Source: CAYQQR01 sp964420035 (GTDB lineage: Bacteria > Bacteroidota > Bacteroidia > Bacteroidales > SM23-62). Taken from it: 64,000 nucleotides of DNA. Shown in pieces: positions 25,227-32,524 of this stretch (position 1 is its first letter; the number at the start of each line of letters is the position of its first letter). The notes beneath the pieces are model-generated. The model had not been told where the DNA came from, made no database searches, and saw nothing but the letters and a program-made list of their open reading frames with translations. A program made the translations under genes and the position numbers. The stretch spans positions 39,907 through 103,906 of the forward strand of contig CAYQQR010000007.1 of NCBI GenBank assembly GCA_964420035.1. The letters are read 5' to 3'.

Positions 25227-25929
25227 GTTTTTCAGGCAACTCTTGTTGCGCTTTCCGGTAATCTTCCGGAATCCCGATATCGATAAAGTAGCCCGGGTCC
25301 TGTCTTCCGCATATAAGGTGATCCTGGCAGTACCGTTCCAGGTAATCTTTTTCCAGTGAAAATTTACCGGTGAGCGCGGTATCCCGGAAAATATCTTCAG
25401 AAGCTACATAAAACCCCCCGTTGATCAGAGCCTTTTTAGAGAAAACCTTTTCACTGAAACCTGTAATTCGTTCATTATCAAGCACAACGCTTCCATAGCG
25501 GTCAGAGTCCTCCATAGATTTCAAAGCCAGACTTATCCGTGCATTTTTTCTCAGGTGTAATTCCAGCAGTGCTTGCGGATCGGCTAAAAACAGGCTATCC
25601 CCGTTCAGCAACAGAAAATGCTCCTGGTTTACCTGCCCGAGTGCAAACATTAATGCGCCCCCGGTTCCCAGCGGCTCCGGTTCAATCGCGTAGTCCAGGT
25701 TTAGTTTTCCGAAGCGTTTTCCGAAGTGCTTCCTGATGACTTCATGCCGGTAGCCCACGGAAAGAATGATGCGCCGGAACTTTTTGTATTCGAGGTAGGC
25801 CAGTACATATTCGAGAAAAGGTTTTTCCCGGACCGGGGCCATTACCTTGGGGATGTCTTCAAGTACATTGCTCAGACGGGTACCCAGTCCCCCGGCAAGG
25901 ATGAGTGCTTCCTGAAGCCTTGGGTTCAT
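25207..25929 (-). CDS. Sugar-1-phosphate nucleotidyltransferase (HddC-like)
   Basis: A 240-residue nucleotidyltransferase with the signature LILAGGLGTRLSNVLEDIPKV and the substrate loop GTGGALMFAL; the active-site aspartate is in LLLNGDSLFL. With the GHMP kinase and GmhA-like isomerase directly upstream it fits the D-glycero-D-manno-heptose-1-phosphate guanylyltransferase (HddC) step of GDP-heptose synthesis. Other sugar-1-phosphates are possible because the family is broad. It overlaps the isomerase by 4 bases (ATGA-type junction) and is the last gene of the operon. Confidence 0.85.
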   Translation of the reverse strand: MNPRLQEALILAGGLGTRLSNVLEDIPKVMAPVREKPFLEYVLAYLEYKKFRRIILSVGYRHEVIRKHFGKRFGKLNLDYAIEPEPLGTGGALMFALGQVNQEHFLLLNGDSLFLADPQALLELHLRKNARISLALKSMEDSDRYGSVVLDNERITGFSEKVFSKKALINGGFYVASEDIFRDTALTGKFSLEKDYLERYCQDHLICGRQDPGYFIDIGIPEDYRKAQQELPEKLNSCLY

Positions 25930-26516
25930 CCGAAAAGCTCTTTTTCAATGATCTCACAAAAAATATGTCCCATCAGAATATGTGCCTCCTGTATCCTTGG
26001 GGTGTCCTTTGAGGGTACATTAAGTAGCTGGTCGGCATGTCCCTTCATTTTACCGCCTGTTTTACCGGTCATGGCCACCACGTGCATACCCAATTCCCGG
26101 GCCTGCTGCATGGCCTGAATGATATTTTGAGAATTTCCCGAGGTGGATATGGCTATCAGTACATCTCCCTTCTGTCCCGCGGATTCTATGTAACGGGCAT
26201 AGGCTTTTTCAAAATTATAATCGTTTGATACCGCGGTAAGGAAGGAAGTGTTTACATGAACTGCTTCCGCGGGTAAGGGGGTTCTGTCGAAGTAGAAGCG
26301 TCCGGAAAGTTCTGCGGCCAGATGCTGTGCATCGGCAGCACTGCCGCCGTTACCGCAAAACAGTACTTTTCCACCCGCTTTGTAACATCGTACGATGCGT
26401 TCGGAAACTTCGGCTAAAGTGTCCAGCAAAGCTTCATCTTCAAGTATTGCTTTTTTTACATTGATGGATGACTGTATTTTTTCTTTGATCATATTTGTTT
26501 CTATTATATGGTCCAT
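25926..26516 (-). CDS. gmhA: SIS-domain sedoheptulose-7-phosphate isomerase (GmhA-like)
   Basis: A 196-residue SIS-domain protein that matches phosphoheptose isomerase: VLFCGNGGSAADAQHLAAEL near residue 50, AISTSGNSQNIIQAMQQARE for phosphate binding, and the C-terminal EAHILMGHIFCEIIE helix that carries zinc or substrate ligands. It should convert sedoheptulose 7-phosphate to D-glycero-D-manno-heptose 7-phosphate. The gene overlaps the kinase gene by 13 bases if translation starts at the first ATG; the methionine at residue 9 would remove the overlap. It lies between the sugar kinase and the nucleotidyltransferase in one operon. Confidence 0.9.
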   Translation of the reverse strand: MDHIIETNMIKEKIQSSINVKKAILEDEALLDTLAEVSERIVRCYKAGGKVLFCGNGGSAADAQHLAAELSGRFYFDRTPLPAEAVHVNTSFLTAVSNDYNFEKAYARYIESAGQKGDVLIAISTSGNSQNIIQAMQQARELGMHVVAMTGKTGGKMKGHADQLLNVPSKDTPRIQEAHILMGHIFCEIIEKELFG

Positions 26517-27532
26517 GTTCTTAATCCCTGAACCGTGAATTCGTAGGGACGTACATAGCCCCCGAATTTTTTCAGTGCTTCCGAGACTTTATGGCGTGTA
26601 TTGTCGGGACAGTAGAAGAACATATAGCCCCCGCCTCCTGCTCCTGAAATTTTGCCACCGCTTGCTCCGGCTCTCATGGCTGTTTCATAAATATCTTCCA
26701 GGTAACGGGTCGTTACCCCCTCGGCCATTTGCTTTTTATACATCCATCCGAAATTCAAAAGATCACCGATCCTGTCGAGATGTCCTTTGAGCAGGGCCTC
26801 TTTCATCAGAACGGCCTGTTCCTTGATCTTATGCATGGCCTCGATGGAATCGGATTTGGATTCCATGACATTCCTTTGCTGCAGCTCAATAATTATTGAG
26901 GAGGACCGGCTGATCTCGGTCCAATACAGGATGAGGTTATAGGACAGTTCCTGGAGGATATATTCTTTAATCCTGAGTGGATTGACGATGACCTTGTCCT
27001 CTTTATAGAATTCCATGAAATTCACCCCCCCGAATGTTGCAGAATACTGATCCTGTTTTCCTCCGCTGAGATTCATGTCGATACGTTCGATCTCAAATGC
27101 CAGGTGGGCCAGATCATATTCCCCGAGGGCCAGATTTTGCCATTCAGCGAAAGCACCCAGGATAGCGGTTACCAGGGTGGAAGAACTTCCCAGTCCTGAG
27201 CCCGGGGGGGCATCCACATGGGTGGTAAGCTCAAAAGCAAGTGCCTTACGGGTATGCTCACGAACAATTCTGTTATAGATCCCCTTGATCAGGTCCAGTT
27301 GCCCGTCCATGGGCAGGCTCTTATCCTTGGAATACTCCAGTCTTTTATCCTGGTCCACTGCATGAAGTATGATCTTGTCATCTTTCCTGGGATGGATGGT
27401 GGCCCAGGCATACATATTCAGGGTAGCATTCAGAATGGCTCCTCCGTACTGATCGGAGTAAGGGGAAACATCAGACCCGCCGCCGGCCAAACCGACGCGC
27501 AGTGGAGCTTTGCTTCTGATTATTTTGCTCAT
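26504..27532 (-). CDS. GHMP kinase, D-glycero-D-manno-heptose 7-phosphate kinase-like (HddA)
   Basis: A 342-residue GHMP-superfamily kinase. It opens with RSKAPLRVGLAGGGSDVSPY, carries the ATP-binding glycine/serine loop DAPPGSGLGSSSTLVTAILG, and ends with the third motif GASGGKISGAGGGGYMFFY. The sequence closely resembles the HddA branch, which adds a 1-phosphate to D-glycero-D-manno-heptose 7-phosphate. The neighbouring GmhA and HddC-like genes support that reading. It overlaps the preceding glycosyltransferase by 4 bases. A GmhB-type phosphatase, needed between the kinase and guanylyltransferase steps, is not encoded in this cluster. Confidence 0.9.
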   Translation of the reverse strand: MSKIIRSKAPLRVGLAGGGSDVSPYSDQYGGAILNATLNMYAWATIHPRKDDKIILHAVDQDKRLEYSKDKSLPMDGQLDLIKGIYNRIVREHTRKALAFELTTHVDAPPGSGLGSSSTLVTAILGAFAEWQNLALGEYDLAHLAFEIERIDMNLSGGKQDQYSATFGGVNFMEFYKEDKVIVNPLRIKEYILQELSYNLILYWTEISRSSSIIIELQQRNVMESKSDSIEAMHKIKEQAVLMKEALLKGHLDRIGDLLNFGWMYKKQMAEGVTTRYLEDIYETAMRAGASGGKISGAGGGGYMFFYCPDNTRHKVSEALKKFGGYVRPYEFTVQGLRTWTI

Positions 27533-28668
27533 CGGATCTTATTATACAATTCTTCGATCACCCGGGTCATTTTGTCCCAGGTATATCTGGTCTTTTCTTT
27601 TTCCACGTTGCGGGTAAAAACTTCCAGTTTATCTTGCTCATAAAACCGGGCAATGGCTTGTGCAATATCATCCGGATCCGGTTGAACCACATAACCTACT
27701 TTCCCGTCCGGGATCATTTCCGGCAACCCCCCTACCGCGGTAACCAGCATGGGTTTATTGAAGTGATAGGCAATCTGGGTGACCCCGCTCTGGGAAGCGG
27801 TAGTATAGGGTTGTGTAATCATATCGGCTGCACAAAAATACTTGTTTACTTCGTGATCCGGAATAAAATCGGTCTTTAAAACGACTCGCTCCCCGAGATT
27901 GTTTTCCCTGATGATCTTCATGTAGGGTTCCGGGTCTACATAGAACTCACCCGCAACGATTAGCTTGATCTTTTTATCTTTAAGAACATCACGGGCCAGG
28001 GCCTCGAGAATCAGATGCAGTCCCTTATAGGCCCTGATAAAACCGAAGAATAATAAATAGCGGTATTCAGGGTCCAGACCCAGCAGTTTCCGTGCTTTCT
28101 CCCGTTTCAGGCTTTCCCCGAAATGATCGAACAGGGGATGGGGAGAATAGGCATGGGGTTTTCGCGGGGCCAGTTTCCGAAGATCGTTGAGTACTGCCCG
28201 CGACATGGCAACAAAGGCATCCACCCTCCTGATGAAATAACGGGTCAGGCTGATGTCTCCAATCCTTTTTTCATGGGGGACCAGGTTATCCAGTATGCTG
28301 ATTACCCGGGTATATTTATTTCTTCGGATAAAGCTGAGGATGGTGCCCTGGCAGGGAGCCATAAAGGGAAGCCAGTACTTAATGATAACCAGTTCCGGGC
28401 ACAATTTTCTTATTTCCCTGCCAACCCGGATCCAGTTGAAGGGGTTTATAGAATTAATGCAGGTTCGAATCTCCAGGTCTTGTGGGGCGGGCCAGTCGGC
28501 ATATTGTGTTTTTCCCGGGAAAAATACCCGGGGATATTGCAAGGAGAAATTATAGAGGAGCACCTCGTTCCCTTCTTTAATCAACTCCCTGGCCAGTCGC
28601 TCATTGTAGGCTGCCAGGCCTCCCCGCAGTGGATGAGCGCTTCCAATGATAATGATTTTTTTTCCCAT
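27529..28668 (-). CDS. Family 4 glycosyltransferase
   Basis: A 379-residue GT-B fold glycosyltransferase. The N-terminal domain opens with GSAHPLRGGLAAYNERLARE, the glycine-rich acceptor-side loop of GT4 enzymes. The C-terminal domain has LLFFGFIRAYKGLHLILEAL and the donor-binding segment QSGVTQIAYHFNKPMLVTAV where GT4 enzymes carry their E-x7-E motif in degenerate form. It is likely a surface-polysaccharide assembly enzyme. As the first gene of the tightly overlapping heptose-type group, it is a good candidate for the transferase that uses the sugar made by the downstream enzymes. This is inferred from context. Confidence 0.88.
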   Translation of the reverse strand: MGKKIIIIGSAHPLRGGLAAYNERLARELIKEGNEVLLYNFSLQYPRVFFPGKTQYADWPAPQDLEIRTCINSINPFNWIRVGREIRKLCPELVIIKYWLPFMAPCQGTILSFIRRNKYTRVISILDNLVPHEKRIGDISLTRYFIRRVDAFVAMSRAVLNDLRKLAPRKPHAYSPHPLFDHFGESLKREKARKLLGLDPEYRYLLFFGFIRAYKGLHLILEALARDVLKDKKIKLIVAGEFYVDPEPYMKIIRENNLGERVVLKTDFIPDHEVNKYFCAADMITQPYTTASQSGVTQIAYHFNKPMLVTAVGGLPEMIPDGKVGYVVQPDPDDIAQAIARFYEQDKLEVFTRNVEKEKTRYTWDKMTRVIEELYNKIR

Positions 28669-28672
28669 CTTC

Positions 28673-29152
28673 CTATTCCCGGTTTTCTTTCATTTTTCTT
28701 TGAAGAAGTTCGGCTGCTTTCCGGTCTATGGGGAAGGTAAGATTTTCATGGGCCACTTCCCCGACGGGGTACCAGCGGAAGGAACGGCTGCCTTCCACTC
28801 CTTCTGGAAAATCAAAGGCTTTTTCCGATATATCGAGTGTCTCGGGGTCGGAGGGTCTGGCCAGATAGTAAATGCTGATCAGTTGTGCATCTTGATAAAA
28901 GCGCGCCTTCTGGTAGAAATCGGTCGTGTAGAAATGGTGAATGTCAATAAGTTCCTGCCCCAGCTCCTCTGCAGCTTCTCTCTGCAAGCAATCCAGGGTC
29001 CCTTCACCGAATTTCAATCCACCGCCTGGGAACTTGATCATTTTCATGCCCATTTGAAATTCGTCACTGAGCAAAACATATTCGCCGGAAGGATCCAGGA
29101 TCAAAGCATAAACCCGGATAATGTATTTATCGGGAAGTCGGGTCTGAGTCAT
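28673..29152 (-). CDS. NUDIX hydrolase
   Basis: A 159-residue NUDIX protein with an intact catalytic box, GGGLKFGEGTLDCLQREAAE followed by ELG, matching G-x5-E-x7-REUxEExGU. It should cleave a nucleoside diphosphate linked to another moiety; substrate unknown. It begins 22 bases after miaA and ends 4 bases before the glycosyltransferase gene, so it bridges the tRNA-modification gene and the glycan group in one transcription unit. Position beside GDP-sugar genes makes a nucleotide-sugar clean-up role conceivable. Confidence 0.9.
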   Translation of the reverse strand: MTQTRLPDKYIIRVYALILDPSGEYVLLSDEFQMGMKMIKFPGGGLKFGEGTLDCLQREAAEELGQELIDIHHFYTTDFYQKARFYQDAQLISIYYLARPSDPETLDISEKAFDFPEGVEGSRSFRWYPVGEVAHENLTFPIDRKAAELLQRKMKENRE

Positions 29153-29174
29153 GATGGCTAAACAAAAATAAGAA

Positions 29175-30080
29175 CTATTTCTGATTGAAAGAAGTAAGGT
29201 AGTCCATTATTGCATTCTGCTCGACGGGATGGAACCATTTTATGCCGGGATATTTACGGAACCAGGTAAGCTGCCTGCGGGCATAATGCCGGCTGTTGCG
29301 CTTGATCAGCCTGATGGCTTCCTCCAGACTTATTCTTCCCTCCAGGTGGGCGATCAATTCTTTATAACCTACTGTATTCAGGGCGTTATGATCCTTGTAT
29401 TGCATCACCGACCTGACTTCCTCCGGTAATCCTTCTTCCATCATTTGATCCACCCGCTTGTTGATTCTCTTGTAAAGCTCGCCGCGTTCGCGGTTCAGAC
29501 CGATCTTGACAGGAAGAAAGGTTTTTTTCCTGGGTTCATGTTTCAGAAAACCGGAATAGGCTTGTCCTGTCATTTGATATATTTCCAGGGCTTTCAGCAT
29601 CCGGTTGGGATTGTTCCGGTCCACCCTTTGATAATATTCGGGATCCGCTTTCTTAAGCAACTCCCGGATTTGATCCAGTCCGTGTTCCTCATATACCCTA
29701 CGCAATTCTTTCCTGACCTCGGGATCGACCGGGGGCATGGGATCGATCCCCTTGAGCACCGCATCAATGTATAGTCCGGACCCTCCCGTGAGGATTACCC
29801 GGTGATGAACACGGAAGAGAGCAGGAAGCAGTTCTTCTGCATCCTCTTCGAATTTGCTGGCATTGTAATTTTCTTTCAGGGATAGATGGCCGAGAAAAAA
29901 GTGTGTTACACCCTTTAATTGCTTTTCATCCGGGCGGGCGGTACCGATTTTGAGTTCCCTGTAAAATTGTCTGGAATCAGCTGACAGGACAGGACATTTC
30001 AACCGGCGGGCGATTTGTATGCTGAGCTCTGTTTTTCCTACCCCGGTAGGGCCGATTATGACAATCAGCCATTTATTCAT
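29175..30080 (-). CDS. miaA: tRNA dimethylallyltransferase
   Basis: A MiaA protein of about 301 residues that adds a dimethylallyl group to A37 of tRNAs reading UNN codons. The P-loop IGPTGVGKTELSIQIARRL, the DSRQFYRELKIGTARP motif and the LTGGSGLYIDAVLKGID motif are all present, as is the C-terminal RHYARRQLTWFRK. The frame stays open to an ATG at 30137, but the family begins at MNKWLIVIIGPTG, so I place the start at 30080. This gives an 8-base overlap (ATGAATAA) with the end of the preceding gene, a typical coupling junction. Confidence 0.96.
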   Translation of the reverse strand: MNKWLIVIIGPTGVGKTELSIQIARRLKCPVLSADSRQFYRELKIGTARPDEKQLKGVTHFFLGHLSLKENYNASKFEEDAEELLPALFRVHHRVILTGGSGLYIDAVLKGIDPMPPVDPEVRKELRRVYEEHGLDQIRELLKKADPEYYQRVDRNNPNRMLKALEIYQMTGQAYSGFLKHEPRKKTFLPVKIGLNRERGELYKRINKRVDQMMEEGLPEEVRSVMQYKDHNALNTVGYKELIAHLEGRISLEEAIRLIKRNSRHYARRQLTWFRKYPGIKWFHPVEQNAIMDYLTSFNQK

Positions 30081-30600
30081 AGTCGGATGGAAACTGGTTG
30101 AAGTCATCCTCGTCCTCAGGGGATCCCGCATCCTCATCCGGGAAGTAATCCCCGGGATAAGTCAAATCATCGGAAGGGTCAAGCACGATCTGTTGTGGTG
30201 GTTCTCCCTGTTCATGCAATACCTTGGGAGAGCCATTTTCTTCGGATTCAATGATTTCCATAACCTCCATAAAGAAAACGCGTTCACTGAAAACGTCATA
30301 CATGTACAAAAGTTTCTGCCCGGGCTCGCGGATCAGATCATCCAGTTTAACGGCTTCCATCACCAGGATCTCGGTATGGGTTTCATCCATAACCTCGAAC
30401 AGGGTGATTTCGGTTAGTTTTTCCCATGAATCGTTGCAGATGAAAAAGGACGCGATTTGGTCCTTGTCATAATCCAGGTTTTCCTGTATGAGATGATGAA
30501 AAACCAAAAAGTTCTGCCGGGCAGGAACCGAATAATCCCTGATGAATGCGGGATCTTCGTTGGAAATCATCCTGAAGGCAATGACCCTTTCCATATTCAA
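30073..30600 (-). CDS. pRiA4b ORF-3-like / IS1096 passenger-like protein
   Basis: A 175-residue protein. Its core, with FRMISNEDPAFIRDYSVPAR, FLVFHHLIQENLDYDKDQIA and LDDLIREPGQKLLYMYD, has the layout of the PF07929 family (plasmid pRiA4b ORF-3-like), a domain of unknown function found widely as a stand-alone chromosomal gene. The C-terminal 50 residues are strongly acidic (GDYFPDEDAGSPEDEDDF) and probably disordered. It overlaps the acyl-CoA reductase gene by 4 bases and miaA by 8, so it belongs to that operon. The IS-passenger name does not imply mobility here; no transposase is nearby. Confidence 0.8.
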   Translation of the reverse strand: MNMERVIAFRMISNEDPAFIRDYSVPARQNFLVFHHLIQENLDYDKDQIASFFICNDSWEKLTEITLFEVMDETHTEILVMEAVKLDDLIREPGQKLLYMYDVFSERVFFMEVMEIIESEENGSPKVLHEQGEPPQQIVLDPSDDLTYPGDYFPDEDAGSPEDEDDFNQFPSDYE

Positions 30601-31661
30601 TCCAGCTTTAACAAGAATTCCATGGTATCTATATTATCCGCGTAATCCCACGGTTCGGGTTGTTGCGATTTCCCGGGGGGGATGGCTCCAGGAACGGACG
30701 GATCAATGCTGACGATGCACTGGATTTGCTCTTCTTGTTCATTGAGTTCCCTGTCCAGTGTATCAAAGTTATGATAAAAATCATAATAAAGTACACTGAT
30801 GGGAGAGGATATGGCCTGATCCTGCCTGACCATCAGAAATCCGTTGTCCAGGAAGGGGATCTTTTCCAGTAAATAGATCGCTTTATAATAACTGTAATTG
30901 TTGGCATATTTATGATGATCGATCAGGTGCTTCCAGCCCAGCATGCGAGGATAGAAGTCGTCGAAGTTATAATTCTCAGGAAGGTACAGTCGCGTTACAT
31001 TCCTGCAACCCAGACCGAAGTAACGGAATATGTCATTTGACAAGGCTTCCAGTTCTCGCGGACTTTCTTTTCCGTTAAGAACTGCCACCCCGTTCCTGTT
31101 TTTCCTGATGATGTGTGGATATTTTCCGAAATAGTATTCAAAATACCTGGCTGTATTAGTGCTTCCGGTGGCAATGACCGCATCCATATCCTTCAGATGA
31201 TCTTTTGTGATATGAATGAATTTATCAAAGCCAGGTTCCAGTTCTGTAAGCCAGCGGACAATCAATCCAGGCAGGATATCATCCTTGCTTGAGAGTTTTG
31301 CCAGATAAAGATGCCCGGACATCAGGATACACAGGAAATCATGAAAGCCTACCAGGGGGACATTCCCGGCAGGAACCACCCCGATGGTTTTTTTTTTGTG
31401 TGTTCCTTCACCCGAGGGATAACGTGATAACCAGTCTTCCAGCTTTTCCCGGACCAGGATCCTGGTTATTTCACCCAGTGCATACAATGTATTTTCACGG
31501 GTAAACCAGGGGTTTTGCTTTTCGGCCTCATTCAGTTTCTTATCCAACAGAAGGCTATTGGGATCCCGGTGGTTTTCTTCCAGGCCATCGACAGCGGAAC
31601 GGATCCTTTGTCCCAGCCGGACAAAAACTTCAATTTTTTCTTTTATGCTCAGTATATCAAT
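30597..31661 (-). CDS. LuxC-like acyl-CoA reductase, non-standard start codon
   Basis: An acyl-CoA reductase/aldehyde-dehydrogenase-like protein: KTIGVVPAGNVPLVGFHDFL forms the nucleotide-binding core, VIATGSTNTARYFEYYF follows, and FRYFGLGCRNVTRLYLP carries the likely catalytic cysteine. The first ordinary start is a TTG at 31547, but coding clearly continues 38 codons further upstream (SIKEKIEVFVRLGQRIRSAV), matching the usual N terminus of Bacteroidota homologues. That extension has no ATG, GTG or TTG. Candidate starts are ATT at 31661, which overlaps the TGA of the preceding gene (ATTGA), or CTG at 31652. I give the ATT. Substrate and aldehyde product are unknown. Confidence 0.85.
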   Translation of the reverse strand: MDILSIKEKIEVFVRLGQRIRSAVDGLEENHRDPNSLLLDKKLNEAEKQNPWFTRENTLYALGEITRILVREKLEDWLSRYPSGEGTHKKKTIGVVPAGNVPLVGFHDFLCILMSGHLYLAKLSSKDDILPGLIVRWLTELEPGFDKFIHITKDHLKDMDAVIATGSTNTARYFEYYFGKYPHIIRKNRNGVAVLNGKESPRELEALSNDIFRYFGLGCRNVTRLYLPENYNFDDFYPRMLGWKHLIDHHKYANNYSYYKAIYLLEKIPFLDNGFLMVRQDQAISSPISVLYYDFYHNFDTLDRELNEQEEQIQCIVSIDPSVPGAIPPGKSQQPEPWDYADNIDTMEFLLKLD

Positions 31662-32037
31662 CTATAAATGTTTCCCAGGGCATCGATGAAAAGATGGTTC
31701 CGAGGGCCGCTCCCATAATGGCAAAATAAATGATGTAGAAAAGGATTACCAGGGAAGAAAGGCTTACCCCGATAATGGCACATACCCTTCCGGCTTTCAG
31801 GTTGTTATAGGAGCTTAAAGAGTATAATTCCGGGGATTCAGCGTAAAGCTTCCGCGGTTTGCCGGCCAGGGCAAGGGCGATGATACCCAGGACCATGCCG
31901 ATAAGGCCGTAACACCAGCATGCTGCTATTGAAATGATGCCCAAAACCAGTACTGCGGTTGAATTGGGCAGAACAGCCTGTTGTGACATGGGACCGGGAC
32001 CGGTACTTCCTGCTTGTGGTTCATTGGTATTTTCCAT
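31657..32037 (-). CDS. CCC-motif / DUF4190-type membrane protein
   Basis: A 126-residue protein with a proline/glycine-rich cytosolic N terminus (about 1-25) and two hydrophobic regions (about 28-57 and 86-118). The segment ISIAACWCYGLIGMVLGIIA holds closely spaced cysteines as in Bacteroidota CCC-motif membrane proteins, and the AGRVCAIIGVSLSS turn resembles DUF4190 proteins. Function is unknown. It is 18 bases downstream of the DUF2752 gene and its stop overlaps the presumed start of the acyl-CoA reductase; DUF2752 and CCC-motif genes are commonly adjacent. Confidence 0.8.
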   Translation of the reverse strand: MENTNEPQAGSTGPGPMSQQAVLPNSTAVLVLGIISIAACWCYGLIGMVLGIIALALAGKPRKLYAESPELYSLSSYNNLKAGRVCAIIGVSLSSLVILFYIIYFAIMGAALGTIFSSMPWETFID

Positions 32038-32055
32038 GGATCGTAATTATTGGAT

Positions 32056-32367
32056 TTAATGGCTGAAATGGATTATCAACTTATAAATATAATGAATTAG
32101 GATAATTGCAGTGTTAAAAATGAACATATGTTTCAGCAGGGTACCGCCCTGTTTGAATTTAAGGATCAGATGGACAGGCAGGAAGAAGAACATTATAATC
32201 ATGGGGATAAGGGCAGGATAGAGCAAAATGCTTTCCCATAGATTACCCTTTAAAAGTTCGATAAAGGCCCTTTGCATCCCGCAACCGGGACAGTCGATAC
32301 CCAGGAACTTTCTGTAAATACAAGGGGCCTGGTGGGATTCGAGCCACTGAATTATCTTTTCCAGCAT
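32056..32367 (-). CDS. DUF2752 family membrane protein
   Basis: A 103-residue small membrane protein with the family signature FLGIDCPGCGMQRAFIELLK, followed by two hydrophobic segments (about 47-70 and 80-98). The CPxCG-x-x-R motif is invariant in DUF2752, whose function is unknown. It is the first of a pair with the CCC-motif gene. A gap of about 157 bases containing repeat phrases separates it from aconitase upstream. Confidence 0.88.
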   Translation of the reverse strand: MLEKIIQWLESHQAPCIYRKFLGIDCPGCGMQRAFIELLKGNLWESILLYPALIPMIIMFFFLPVHLILKFKQGGTLLKHMFIFNTAIILIHYIYKLIIHFSH

Positions 32368-32405
32368 TTTTGTGATTTGGAGTACATTGGTGGTTGATTT
32401 GCTGT

Positions 32406-32480
32406 TTTTCGGGACTCGCTCCGCTCGCTGTTACTCTGGCTTCGCCTGTTTCTCGCTTCGCTGTAATAACGGTGCCAAAC
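32406..32480. repeat. Short-phrase repeats, partner of 44813-44843
   Basis: Repeated TCGCTCCGCTCGCTGTTACT and TTCTCGCTTCGCTGTAATAA phrases lie between aconitase and DUF2752. The stretch TTTCTCGCTTCGCTGTAATA ending in ACGGTGC (about 32449-32475) closely matches 44813-44843, where two extra G residues and two substitutions are seen. No coding potential. Confidence 0.7.
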
Positions 32481-32524
32481 GGTATTCACACCCACACCCA
32501 CTCCTCACAGCCTCATTCTGAATC

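Noticed and set aside
30073..30600. Insertion sequence inferred from similarity to an IS1096 passenger protein
   Set aside because: The family is widespread as an ordinary chromosomal gene; no transposase or terminal repeats are present and the gene is tightly coupled to miaA.
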